Shown here: piece by piece, positions 7,856 to 16,955 of the stretch
Numbering within the stretch: the stretch's first letter is position 1
How the letters are laid out: each line of letters starts with the position of its first letter
Assembly: GCA_965243345.1 (NCBI GenBank)
Contig: CBDEUR010000003.1
Span: 682,001 to 746,000, forward strand
Reading direction: 5' to 3'
Source of the DNA: Bin52 sp965243345
GTDB taxonomy: Bacteria > Pseudomonadota > Alphaproteobacteria > Thalassobaculales > Thalassobaculaceae
Length of the DNA stretch: 64,000 nt
Notes under the pieces: model-generated
Seen by the model: the letters and a program-made list of their open reading frames with translations, nothing else
Database searches by the model: none
What the model was told of the DNA's origin: nothing
Program-made: the position numbers and the translations under genes

Positions 7856-9595
7856 TCAGGGTCTGAAGGGCTGGTACTCGAGCAAGGCGGACCGACCGCG
7901 GATGTCTACGATAGTGGCCGACACTTCCGTGCCGCGGCTGTCTGTCAGCCGTACCGGTTTGCCTGGCCGAAACGGGACCGGTTGGTGTCGTCCCTCATCG
8001 ATGGCGATGTTGTCGGCGTACATGTAGGTCCGGTCGGACGCATCGCGTATCGGATTCAGCCGACCATGAAGGCCGGGAAGGTGCCCCGTATCCTGGGCGA
8101 AAATCGCCGCACCGCCAGATCCAAGCGGCTCAAGTTCGAGCAACAGCCCGCTTCGACCTGGCGTCCATGCTGTTTGGAGTCCGGCCGTATACCCGGGTCC
8201 GGCCGCATAGACCGTCATCGGCAAGTGCGTCGTATACAAGTCCAGGGCCGCTTCACCGGTCTCGTCGGTGTTCGACCGCACCCAGGTATTGTTCGGAAAG
8301 AGCGCGAGCACCTCAATGCCGGCGAGGGGCTCGCCCCGAGAGTGCACTGTGACAATCGCGTTTGCGGGAACAAGCTGCAGCTTCGCAGCTGGGATACGGA
8401 GCACTAGGCTCGTTCCGTCGACCATTTCGTAGTTCGGGGGCACGCCGGTGACCGCTTCGGTTTGGGTACGGATGATCGACACGCCGTCTCCCCGCCGTTC
8501 CATCAGATACCTGCGATGACCCGATCCCGCCATGTCAGCGACCGGAATGCGACCGAACACGGAAGCGATCACCTCGTTGCGGGTTGCCTGGCTGGCCTCC
8601 ATGGCTTCGATGGTCATGCCGTTCGGAAGCTGGCCGGGAGAATCGATTTCCAGGCGGTCCCTGAACATGGAAAGCCGGATCCTTCGCGAGGATATGGAGT
8701 AGTCGCGATGGGCAACCGCGTTGACCACCGCTTCGAATACAGCGGTCTTGCTGTACTGGGAAACGTCCTCCCGTTCAGGGCTCTTTCGAGCGGCAACACG
8801 CATGTTCCGAACGACAAACCTGACCGCGTCCGCGATCTGTGCCGAAAGCGGACCCGTAATCTCCTGTGCGTCCAGCTGGCCCGAGGCTCTATCAAGTCCG
8901 CGATAGCAGGTCGCCAGGATGGTTGCCTGCGGCACCCAGTCCTGCGGTGAAGGAGTGCACAGCAATATGCCGGCCACCGTGGCTCGGTCCACGCCGGCTT
9001 CGTCCCGCGCCAGCAAGCGGAGATTCAGCAAGCCTCGCCTTGGATCCCCTGCGCCCGTCACGCTGAGCAGCGGCTCCCACAGGCGCTCGTTGAGCGTTGC
9101 GAAACCCGTGTCGGGCACGATCTGCTTGTCGAACCAGAGATAGCAGTTCTGCGCACGGTTCTGCGCCAGCCTCAGGCTCTCGTCCCTCCCAAGGCGTCGT
9201 TTGGTTGCTCCAACCCGAATAAATGCCTTCCCGGCCCGTTCATGCAGAGATTCACCCCGCGGCACCGTTACCAGCAGGAATTCCCTGCCGTCCAGTTCCC
9301 TGTGCTGGATGTCGATGCGCACTGGCGGCTCAAGGGCATTGGTGGTGACCTCTACCAGCACCTGATCCAGAACAGCCATCTGTTCTCGCGACATGCCACT
9401 GATCGTTCCATCGTCCTCCACCCCGCATAGCATGATGCCGCCGTCCGCGTTGGCGAACGCGCCCAGTTCGTCCGCGAGACTGTCCTTGTGCGGGCGGGTC
9501 GGTCTATTGCCACTGAACTCGATCCGCTTGAATTCCCATCGGCTGTCCTCGCCCAGGCGAAGCTGGCGACGGATGTCCGTATCCTGAATCAGCAT
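7856..9595 (-). CDS. AlbA_2 (Schlafen-like) ATP-binding protein with beta-rich C-terminal extension
   Basis: This 579-aa protein starts at the ATG at 9595. Residues about 10-130 form an AlbA_2/Schlafen-type domain (WEFKRIEF, then DELGAFANADGGIMLCGVEDDG). It is followed by a COG2865-type GHKL-like ATPase half with EAVVNAVAHRDYS near residue 300. The last 180 residues are different: a short Ig-like or carboxypeptidase-regulatory-like beta domain (AGIEVLALFPNNTW, TDETGEAALDL). A C-terminal unit containing GLHGRLNPI and SALLEYQP ends the protein. AlbA_2 proteins occur as regulators and in defence islands. Upstream is an AT-richer stretch and downstream is aroA. It sits beside broken restriction and RhuM-Fic genes, so a defence or mobile origin is likely. 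The function is not known. Confidence 0.75.
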   Translation of the reverse strand: MLIQDTDIRRQLRLGEDSRWEFKRIEFSGNRPTRPHKDSLADELGAFANADGGIMLCGVEDDGTISGMSREQMAVLDQVLVEVTTNALEPPVRIDIQHRELDGREFLLVTVPRGESLHERAGKAFIRVGATKRRLGRDESLRLAQNRAQNCYLWFDKQIVPDTGFATLNERLWEPLLSVTGAGDPRRGLLNLRLLARDEAGVDRATVAGILLCTPSPQDWVPQATILATCYRGLDRASGQLDAQEITGPLSAQIADAVRFVVRNMRVAARKSPEREDVSQYSKTAVFEAVVNAVAHRDYSISSRRIRLSMFRDRLEIDSPGQLPNGMTIEAMEASQATRNEVIASVFGRIPVADMAGSGHRRYLMERRGDGVSIIRTQTEAVTGVPPNYEMVDGTSLVLRIPAAKLQLVPANAIVTVHSRGEPLAGIEVLALFPNNTWVRSNTDETGEAALDLYTTHLPMTVYAAGPGYTAGLQTAWTPGRSGLLLELEPLGSGGAAIFAQDTGHLPGLHGRLNPIRDASDRTYMYADNIAIDEGRHQPVPFRPGKPVRLTDSRGTEVSATIVDIRGRSALLEYQPFRP

Positions 9596-10092
9596 GTCAC
9601 CGCCCCCGCATGGATTTCGGCCCCATCGATCCCGAATCTCGCGGCATGCACAGATCTGCGACGTACTTCTGGCATTGGCTGTTGACGTGCTCCAAGCAAG
9701 AATTTGCACCAAGAGTATCGCTGCAATTCTCTTGGAATAACAGACTTTTGTTTCCTGGGTCACCTGTACCTCGGCTCCAGGATATTGTCTGGTTTACGTT
9801 CTGTGGGATCGGATTCCCGAGTGTGCCAAATAACGACAATGCGCCGATGGCCTCCTGGGCTCGTTGCGGTGAGCGTGCGCTGGATCGAATGACGCACGGC
9901 GTGCAACCGGTGATAGCCGGCCACGACCTTGACGAGCTCCGCGGAGGTGGTCGGTCAACAACACCTCATCGTAATTGCCCCGCTCCGGAGCCGATCACTC
10001 CGGACCGATACCCGGCCCGTGGAGCACGGCATGGCTCAGCCCGGCGAGTTACGCGAGAGCGGCGATGTGCACTTCGCTTTCGGTTCCGACGC
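9596..10092. other. AT-richer gap with possible gene scraps
   Basis: These 497 bases separate the AlbA_2 gene from the fic stop. Bases 9660-9840 are visibly less GC-rich than the rest of the window and probably hold the AlbA_2 promoter. On the minus strand, 9855-9945 reads ELVKVVAGYHRLHAVR, resembling a piece of a ParB-like domain. On the plus strand, 10050-10110 reads VHFAFGSDAHAEPV, resembling a PHP-domain motif. Both are short and flanked by stops, so at most they are remnants. Confidence 0.35.
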
Positions 10093-11143
10093 TCATGCGG
10101 AGCCAGTCGTCAGGATGTTCATGACGAGGCGGATCATCAGGTCCTTGTTGCTGGGTACACCCTCCGTGATCAACAGGGTGAGCGCCGTCAGCGCCCGCGG
10201 GTCCAGCCGGTGGTTGAGGCCCTCCTGCCTCATGTAGAGCAGGAACAGCAGGGCGCCGATCCGCTTGTTCCCGTCGATGAACGGGCGGTCCTTTACGACA
10301 AAGTAGAGCAGATGCGCCGCCTTTTCCTGGCGGCTGCGATAGAGCGCTTCGTCGAAGATGGTCTGCTCGATAGTGCCGAGAATGGCCGCGAGCGTGTCAC
10401 CGCTCGGATTGCCGAACAACGCCGTGGCCTCGCGTCTCTCCGCAAGGTCTTGTTTGAACGTGGCGATTGCGCCAACAGCCTGGTCGAGGTCAAGTGCGCT
10501 TGTGGCCGGCAGCACATCGGGGCACTTGCAGCCGATCCTCGCCATGGTGCAACAGCAGGCGCCAGGTGTCAGCATAGCCCGAAATGAGGCCGAGCACGGA
10601 CTGTCCGGTGTCGACCACCAGCGCCTGGCTCTGGAGTGTCCGGGCAAGCAGGCCGAGCGTCTGCCTTGCTGCGTCGAGCCCGCGCTCGGCCAGTCTTTGT
10701 TCGTTTGCCATGAAGCCGCGCACCAGATGCTCGCGCAGGGTTCGGGTAGCCCATTGGCGAAAACGCACGCCGCGCCTGGAATTGACGCGGTAGCCGACCG
10801 ATGTGATGGCGTCGAGATTGTAGTGTTTCATCCGGCGGCGCACCCGCCGCCGTCCCTCGGCTCGAACTAGCAAGAAATCCTTACGAGTTACATCGGCCTG
10901 CAACTCGCCGCTGGAAGACACGTGACGGGGATGCGCCACGATGTTCTGAGGCGTAGTACCGAACACGGTCGCCATATCCCGTTGCGAAAGCCAGACGGTC
11001 TCCTGCTCCAGACGCACATCAACTTCCGCAATTCCCCCACGGGTAATTTCCGGCAGAGCGGGGCCGCAGGTCCGGCGGTGTTCGTTCTGCTCTTCCAGGC
11101 ACTTCGGGGACGGCCGGAACTTGCCGCAGTCGACCACGACCAT
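10093..11143 (-). pseudogene. RhuM/Fic virulence-type protein, frameshifted
   Basis: Two overlapping frames together make the RhuM-Fic protein known from many bacteria. The upstream frame (to 10490) has the RhuM/KilA-N-like part: ETVWLSQRDMATVFG, MKHYNLDAITSVGYRVNS and LREHLVRGFMANEQRL. The downstream frame (from about 10530 to 10093) has the Fic part: EKAAHLLYFVVKDRPFIDGNKRIGALLF. The two families are normally one continuous chain. Here the upstream frame runs past the join into a stop, so a single-base shift lies near 10520-10530. The Fic motif reads F-I-D-G-N-K-R without the usual leading HPF, as is normal for this subfamily. The N-terminus before EVDVRLE also looks degraded. It is probably inactive unless frameshifting occurs. 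Confidence 0.75.
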
Positions 11144-11159
11144 CCTGTGCGCCTCGCAG

Positions 11160-11411
11160 TCACCACGATGCGCGACGCAAGGCGAGCGCTTCGACGGTCC
11201 TGGTAGTATTCGGGCCGGACCTGCGCTTGTCTCGCGGGTCGCCGTGCTGGCCCTGCCAGGATTTCGTCCCGGTGTCGAGGTCGATCCTGGTCACGAGGAT
11301 CCGTTCGGGTGACAGGTCGTCGTATCCTTCTTCGTAACCGTCCACCACGACACGAAGTCCAGGCGGATAGCTGCGAAGAAGATCCATCAATTCGGCAATG
11401 GTCATGCTCAT
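11160..11411 (-). CDS. Small conserved protein of restriction-modification islands
   Basis: This 83-aa protein begins MSMTIAELMDLLRSYPPG. It has the pattern of a small hypothetical found beside type I restriction genes, with GYEEGYDDLSPERI and a conserved C-terminal A-L-A-L-R-R. No catalytic motif is visible. Its ATG overlaps the stop of the hsdM remnant by 4 bases (ATGA), showing it was once translated behind hsdM. It remains open although hsdM is broken. The function is unknown. Confidence 0.7.
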   Translation of the reverse strand: MSMTIAELMDLLRSYPPGLRVVVDGYEEGYDDLSPERILVTRIDLDTGTKSWQGQHGDPRDKRRSGPNTTRTVEALALRRASW

Positions 11412-12957
11412 GTCTTGCGCTCCCGAAATCCCCGCTCCTGGAGGTTTACCTCCGTGGTCGGGTCCAGCCGTGCACCTTCCGCCTGTTGTTCGAGCGGTTC
11501 TGCGGTGGTGCGGTTCATCGTGTCCTCGAACCGCCCGCCGTCGTCTTCCTGCGACGGAAAGCGAACCTGGCGGCCGGGGTCGAGAACATGGTCGTGTCCG
11601 CGCAGCTTGTCCAGCTGCGCGCCGCGCCAGAAGCCCCGCTTGTGCACATGTCCGTCCGCGCCGCTGCGCCAGGCATGGCAGGTGAGGGCGATATGGGCGG
11701 TGTCATGGTTGGAAAGCTATCTTCAGGTCCGGTCGACCATGTGACCGGGATCGCGGGTGTCGATGAGCGGCGCGTCTCCGCGCCGGTCGCGACTGTCCTC
11801 GCCGGGGTTTTCGTGACGCGCGAGGAACAAGGGGGAAGGCAGTAGTCTGCGTCGAACGGAAGAGCTGCAACGGCAAGGTGACCATGTGAACCACCGCGTC
11901 GGCCTCGACTAGGGCGCGGCGGATTTCGCCTTCTCCAGACTGCGCCGAGGACATGGAGCCGTTGGCGAGGACCACGCCTGCCACCCCGTTTGGGGCAAGA
12001 TGATGGCGGATATGCTGGAGCCAGGCGTAATTGGCGTTGCCCGCGGGCGGTACGCCAAAGGTCCAACGGGCGTCCTCCCGCAGCCGGTTGCCACCCCAGT
12101 CAGAGACATTGAACGGCGGATTGGCGAGGATGAAGTCGGCCTTGAGGTCTGGCAGTTGGTCCTTATGGAAACTGCCGTCGTTGTTCCAGCGGATGTCTGC
12201 GTCGATGCCTCGCACTGCAAGATTCATCATGGCGAACCGCCATGTCGTGTAGTTGCTTTCCTGTCCGTAGATCGCGATGTCGCCGATCCGACCTCCGTGT
12301 TCCTCGACGAATCTCTCCGACTGCACAAACATGCCGCCGGAACCACAGCACGGGTCGTAGACACGGCCCTTGTAGGGCTCCAGCATCTCCACCAGTAGCC
12401 GGACGATGGAGCTCGGCGTATAGAATTCGCCGCCGCGCTTGCCTTCGGCCCCGGCGAAACCTCCGAGGAAGTATTCGTAAACGCGGCCAAGGATGTCGCG
12501 GGTGCGATTGGTCTCGGCCATGGCGATCCCGCTAACGAGGTCGATCAGTTCGCCGAGCATGACCTTGTTAAGCGCCGGACGGGCGTATTCCTTGGGCAGC
12601 ACGCCCTTGAGCGAGGCGTTACTGGCCTCGATCGCGAGCATCGCGTCGTCGATGTCCTTGCCGATGGTTGGCTGCCTGGCTCTGGCCTGCAATCGCGTCC
12701 ACCGCGCCTCCTTCGGTACCCAGAAGACGTTCTCGGCAAGATACTCCTCCGGATCCTCGGCGTCGGCCAGCTCTTCCTTGAGGAGCTCCGCCCGCTTCGC
12801 CTCGAATGCGTCCGAGATGTACTTGAGGAAGATAGGGCCGAGGGCGACGTGCTTGTAGTCGGACGGCTCCAAGTTGCCGCGTAGCTTGTCCGCAGCCTCA
12901 AAGAGCCGGGCTTCGAATCCGAAGATTGGCGTCATTGCTGTTCGCTTGCTTGGCCAT
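11408..12957 (-). pseudogene. hsdM: Type I restriction-modification methyltransferase subunit, broken
   Basis: The central part is clearly HsdM: GNLEPSDYKHVALGPIFLKYISD near the N-terminus, the SAM-binding DPCCGSGGMF and the catalytic NPPF, all in the frame 11703-12935. The gene is damaged in several places. The natural start MAKQANSND (12957) is in a different frame from FGFEARLFEAAD, so there is a shift near 12925. After LQLFRSTQT the homology moves to another frame (LFLARHEN..., near 11845). In that frame HMVDRT is followed by TGA (11723-11725) and TAG (11717-11719). The C-terminal tail (RGHDHVLDPGRQVRF, EQQAEGARLD, NLQERGF) then runs to 11408. No hsdS or hsdR is present nearby. The remnant should not make a working methyltransferase. 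Confidence 0.85.
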
Positions 12958-13222
12958 GTAATCCTTGAGCCTCGTTCTGTGGTCCGGAAACGGCCTGCCC
13001 GTCAGGATAGATGCAGGCCGTGTCAGGCCTGAGCAACACGACGCGGACAGTTGAACATCCGACGCAGCGTTCCGACTGTATTCCGGCCGGGTCGATACGG
13101 CCAGCCAGCTCGCCACCATAGCAGATCACGCAGTGCGGACGGTGCCGCTGCATGCGGGGCAGGTTGATTTGCAGGCACCCGCAGCCATCACCCCTGTCAG
13201 CGTAATCCTCGTGATCCGGCAC
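12932..13222 (-). CDS. Small cysteine-rich hypothetical protein (possible zinc ribbon)
   Basis: This is a 96-aa open frame from a GTG at 13222, with an alternative ATG at 13153. The middle contains C-V-I-C and, 18 residues later, C-V-G-C, spaced like a zinc ribbon. The codons end mostly in G or C, as in real genes here. The 3' end overlaps the hsdM remnant start by 26 bases. No clear ribosome binding site is seen for either start, and I do not recognise the family. It could be a real accessory gene of the island or a chance frame. Confidence 0.35.
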   Translation of the reverse strand: MPDHEDYADRGDGCGCLQINLPRMQRHRPHCVICYGGELAGRIDPAGIQSERCVGCSTVRVVLLRPDTACIYPDGQAVSGPQNEAQGLHGQASEQQ

Positions 13223-13368
13223 TGCAGATCAACCGGTCCGGCCGCTCCACGACCGAAGGTCACTGCGCATCGGGATCTGGTCAGTGCACTGAACAGTTAC
13301 CCGCGTTCGCTCAAGGCGCGGCAGTTACATGTGAAACGCACTCGGGATGTCTCACGTCCATATGCGGG

Positions 13369-14352
13369 TTATTGCTGGTCCCCGGTCGATGATGCCGGTG
13401 CCTGGCCTGCATGCCCGTGCCATGGCAGGCCCGTCATCCGGGGTTGCCCGGTCGGATCCGGTGCACGCGGGGGCGGCGATGCCGCCTGGTCGACCTCGTC
13501 GACGGTGACCGCCACCGTGACCCGGGCGGTATCACCGGCCAGGACCACGCCGCGTGTCGGAGCCGCATCGTCGTAGTCGCGTCCGTGCGCAATCCTCACG
13601 TGGCGATGGTCGGCCCGGGTGTCGTTGGTGGGATCAAGCCCGATCCAGCCGAGGTCCGGCAGCCAGAATTCGGCCCAGGCGTGACTGGCGCCCTCGGGGG
13701 TCTGCTCGCCGCTGACCCCTTCCAGGTGCAGGTATCCCGACACGTAGCGGCTCGGAATGCCCCAGCTGCGCGCCAGCGCGATCATGACGTGGGTGTAGTC
13801 CTGGCAGACCCCTTCACCGCTCTCGAGGATGACATCGATCGCCGACTCCACCGTGGTGGTTCCGGGGGAATAGGTGAACAACCGGTACAGGGTGCCGCTG
13901 GTCTCGAGCAGGGCGGAGAGCGGGTCGGGACCCGGCCGGATGCCGTTGCGTTCGACAAAACCCTCCAGCGCCGGGCCCGGGCGGGCAAAACGGCTCGGTG
14001 CAAGCCAGGTCCAGAACTCGGGCGAGCGCGCCGCTGCCCCGAGCCGGTCCCAGTCGACTGCTTCCACCCGGTCGGGCAGGTCGGGCGGATCCGTGGTTTC
14101 GACCACCGCCGACGATCTCAGCGTCGCCCGGTCGTGGTGGCGATGAATGGTGAAAAGATGGCACAGGTTGCCGAACCCGTCGTCGGACGCCACCGGCGCC
14201 ACCTCCGGATCGACCCGGATGCCGAAGCCGTGCAACCGTTGTCCGCGGTCATTGAACGGGCAGAGCCGGGCGAGCATGACGCAGCCCGGGATGGTCTCCT
14301 CGTAGGAGAAGACCGACTTGTGCGTGATCGAGAAACGGCGCGTGGTGCTCAT
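13369..14352 (-). CDS. Transglutaminase-like protein
   Basis: This 327-aa protein carries the catalytic triad of the transglutaminase/peptidase superfamily. The cysteine is in GVCQDYTHVM (about residue 182), the histidine in SHAWAEFW (about 225), and the aspartate in LDPTND (about 240). The N-terminal 120 residues match the beta-barrel domain that precedes the core in this group (ITHKSVFSYEE). The last 40 residues are proline-rich and variable. It is the third gene of a coupled set with the circularly permuted ATP-grasp and alpha-E genes; its ATG overlaps the alpha-E stop by 4 bases. Such triplets are widespread and thought to build or modify a peptide. The product is undefined. Confidence 0.9.
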   Translation of the reverse strand: MSTTRRFSITHKSVFSYEETIPGCVMLARLCPFNDRGQRLHGFGIRVDPEVAPVASDDGFGNLCHLFTIHRHHDRATLRSSAVVETTDPPDLPDRVEAVDWDRLGAAARSPEFWTWLAPSRFARPGPALEGFVERNGIRPGPDPLSALLETSGTLYRLFTYSPGTTTVESAIDVILESGEGVCQDYTHVMIALARSWGIPSRYVSGYLHLEGVSGEQTPEGASHAWAEFWLPDLGWIGLDPTNDTRADHRHVRIAHGRDYDDAAPTRGVVLAGDTARVTVAVTVDEVDQAASPPPRAPDPTGQPRMTGLPWHGHAGQAPASSTGDQQ

Positions 14353-15344
14353 CTGGACTGTCCGGCGGTCAGGTCCCGGACCGCGTACTTGAAGTACGCC
14401 CGTTCGAGATCGGTGTGAAACCCGAGACAGGCCTGCAGGAGCAGATTCAGCATGGCCCGGGTCGCGGCATCATCCTGCGCATCGCGGGTCGGCCAGTCGT
14501 AGTCGATCAGAGCCCGGGCCCGGCCGACACGGCGATGCACGAGACGGGCGGGTTCATCCCGCCTCTCGCCGCCGATGGCGGTACACGCGGCCGCAACCGT
14601 GGCCAGTGCGTGGGCTATCGAACCCGAATGCGCGGGGTCAGCGACCAGGAAGTCGACCGCCGTTTCGGGTGGATACTCGTTCGAGTGGACCCGGCGGAAT
14701 GCGCCGCGGGCCTCGCACACCCGCAGCAGCGATCCCCAGTCGAAGACCCAGTGCCGTTCCTCCGTCGGGAACAGGCCGATGTGGGCATCGAGCAGCGCCA
14801 GGTGACGCTGCGCCCGTTCGATGGAGCGCCCCAGCAGGAAAAAGTGCCAGACCTCGTCACGGTACATGGTGGCATCGGCAATGCCGCTGAAGGTCGTGGT
14901 TGTCGAGGCGACGTCGCGGAAGAAGTCCTGCGGCTGGCCGATCCAGATGTCCTGGAGCCGAACGCCGCGCTTCTCCAGAAAGGCCACGTTCAGGCACGAC
15001 CACATCTCGTGGCTGATGACACTGCGAACCTGGCGGGCATTCTCGCGTGCCTGTGCCATGCAGGACATCAGCGCATTCGGGTTCGACGGTTCGAAGGCGA
15101 GATCGTCGACCAGCGTGAAGGCATCAAGCAGCATCTCGTCGACATCCTCGCCGCCGGCGATCAGTTCGCCACCGCCGGGAGAGCGGTCCATCGCGGTGTA
15201 GATGCGCTGCCAGCCCCGTTCGATGGCGCCGAGCGGGCGGTCCTGCACCGCCTGCAGCTGTTCCAGCACCAGTCGGGCGACGTGGCCGGCCCGTTCCATG
15301 TACCGGCTCATCCAGTAGATGCCCTCGGCATCGCGCGACAGCAT
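14349..15344 (-). CDS. Alpha-E domain protein
   Basis: This 331-aa helical protein starts MLSRDAEGIYWMSRYMERA, the diagnostic N-terminus of the alpha-E family. Later motifs include QARENARQVRSVIS and WHFFLLGRSIERAQR. Its start overlaps the ATP-grasp stop by one base (TGATG), so the earlier reading frame up to 15731 is spurious. The family always accompanies circularly permuted ATP-grasp and transglutaminase-like genes, as here, and no enzymatic activity is established for it. It probably acts as a partner of the ATP-grasp ligase. Confidence 0.92.
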   Translation of the reverse strand: MLSRDAEGIYWMSRYMERAGHVARLVLEQLQAVQDRPLGAIERGWQRIYTAMDRSPGGGELIAGGEDVDEMLLDAFTLVDDLAFEPSNPNALMSCMAQARENARQVRSVISHEMWSCLNVAFLEKRGVRLQDIWIGQPQDFFRDVASTTTTFSGIADATMYRDEVWHFFLLGRSIERAQRHLALLDAHIGLFPTEERHWVFDWGSLLRVCEARGAFRRVHSNEYPPETAVDFLVADPAHSGSIAHALATVAAACTAIGGERRDEPARLVHRRVGRARALIDYDWPTRDAQDDAATRAMLNLLLQACLGFHTDLERAYFKYAVRDLTAGQSR

Positions 15345-16807
15345 CAGTCCGGCTCGTCCAGCACCCAGAGATCCTTGCCGCCCCCGCCCTGGCTCGAATT
15401 CACCACCAGGGAGCCGGGGGTCAGCGCAACCCTGCAGAAGGCGCCCGGAACGATGCGCGTCTCGCGGCCCTGCAGGATGAACGGTCTGAGATCGACGTGC
15501 CGCGGGGCGGCGCGCCCGTCTGCAAGGCATGGCGCCCTGGAAAGCGCCAGTGTCGGCTGGGCGATGAAGTTCGCCGGGTCCTCCCGGATCTGCGCGGCGT
15601 AGGCATCGCGTTCGGCCCTGGTGGCATGGGGCCCGATCAGCATGCCGTAGCCACCGGATTCGCCCACCATCTTGACCACCAGCGCATCCAGGTTGTCGAG
15701 CACGTAGGCCAGGTGTTCCGGTTCCCGGCACAGGTAGGTCTCGACATTGGCCAGGATCGGTTCCTCGGCGAGGTAGTAGCGGATCATGTCGGGTACGTAC
15801 CGGTAGACCGACTTGTCGTCGGCAACCCCGCCACCCGGCGCGTTGGCGAGCCCGACATTGCCGAGCCGCCAGGCATGAAACAGCCCCGGAACACCCAGTT
15901 GCGAGTCGGGCCGGAACACGAGCGGGTCGAGGAAGTCGTCATCGATGCGCCGGTAGATCACGTCGACCTGGCGCAGCCTTCCGGTGGTACGCATGAACAC
16001 GTGCCCGTCATGCACCAGCAGATCGCTTCCCTGGACCAGCTCGATACCCATCTCCCGGGCCAGGAACATGTGCTCGTAGTAGGCCGAGTTGTAGATCCCG
16101 GGCGTCAGCAGCACCATGCAGGGATCGGAGTTGCCCCGTGGTGCGAGGTCGGCAAGCGTCTGGCGCAGCATGCCGGTGTAGTGCTCGATGCCCCGGACCG
16201 AATGGCGCCGGAACAGGTCGCGCAGTCCGGTCTTGACCGCCTGGCGGTTCGCCAGCATGTAGGACACGCCGGACGGGGAGCGCAGGTTGTCCTCGAGCAC
16301 CTTGAACCCGTCGGTATCGCGGATGATGTCGGTGCCGCACACGGAAACATGGATGCCGTGCGCAAGCTCGACCCCGCGCATCTGCACCCGGTACTGGGGG
16401 CACCCGAGAACCATGTCGACGGGAATGACGCCGTCGTTCAGGATGCGGGCGGCGCCGTAGACGTCGGCGAGGAACATGTTCAGCGCCTTCACCCGCTGTG
16501 CCAGACCGGTCTCGAGCCGGCGCCAGTCGCGGGCGCTCAGGATACGGGGCAGGAAGTCGATCGGGATGATGCGTTCCTGGGCACCGTCGTCTCCGTAGAC
16601 CGCGAAGGTGATGCCGTCGCGCATGAACGAGCGTTCGGCGTGTTCCTGCATGGCGACGATCTGCTCGGCGGGCATGGCCCTGAGTGCGGCCCACAGTTCC
16701 CGGCACTGCGGATGCGGCTCGCCGTCGCAGCCAAACATCTCGTCCGGGAACTCGGGTGTGATCTCGTAGTCCGAGAAAAGGTCGTCAGTGTGGCCGTCCT
16801 GCGCCAT
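15344..16807 (-). CDS. Circularly permuted ATP-grasp type 2 protein
   Basis: This 487-aa protein is the first gene of the triplet. Landmarks are YGDDGAQERIIPIDFLPR near residue 70, GIHVSVCGTDIIRD, VLEDNLRSPSGVSYMLANR near residue 190, and VVKMVGESGGYGML near residue 400. These are characteristic of the predicted peptide ligases with permuted ATP-grasp order. The protein ends in VVNSSQGGGGKD. It begins 148 bp from the divergent TIGR02300-type gene. By context it should activate a carboxylate with ATP for amide-bond formation; no substrate is known. Confidence 0.93.
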   Translation of the reverse strand: MAQDGHTDDLFSDYEITPEFPDEMFGCDGEPHPQCRELWAALRAMPAEQIVAMQEHAERSFMRDGITFAVYGDDGAQERIIPIDFLPRILSARDWRRLETGLAQRVKALNMFLADVYGAARILNDGVIPVDMVLGCPQYRVQMRGVELAHGIHVSVCGTDIIRDTDGFKVLEDNLRSPSGVSYMLANRQAVKTGLRDLFRRHSVRGIEHYTGMLRQTLADLAPRGNSDPCMVLLTPGIYNSAYYEHMFLAREMGIELVQGSDLLVHDGHVFMRTTGRLRQVDVIYRRIDDDFLDPLVFRPDSQLGVPGLFHAWRLGNVGLANAPGGGVADDKSVYRYVPDMIRYYLAEEPILANVETYLCREPEHLAYVLDNLDALVVKMVGESGGYGMLIGPHATRAERDAYAAQIREDPANFIAQPTLALSRAPCLADGRAAPRHVDLRPFILQGRETRIVPGAFCRVALTPGSLVVNSSQGGGGKDLWVLDEPD

Positions 16808-16955
16808 GATGCGCCGATACTACCGTTGCGCGGTAGCGGCCGGAAGTACCTTGCAGCGGGCCGGTCCGCAGGGCGGATTTACCTTTTGACACCCCTTCAA
16901 ATTGCGGATATGCCCGCGCCGCGTTCAGCAAGGGTGAGGTACGGGGAGACAGCGA

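Noticed and set aside
11703..12935. hsdM as an intact gene of 410 codons
   Set aside because: The natural N-terminus and C-terminus are in other frames, with two extra stops; the last 50 residues of this frame are not HsdM.
7342..13368. A prophage or integrative element with integrase
   Set aside because: No integrase, phage structural gene or duplicated tRNA end was found; only broken defence-type genes are present.
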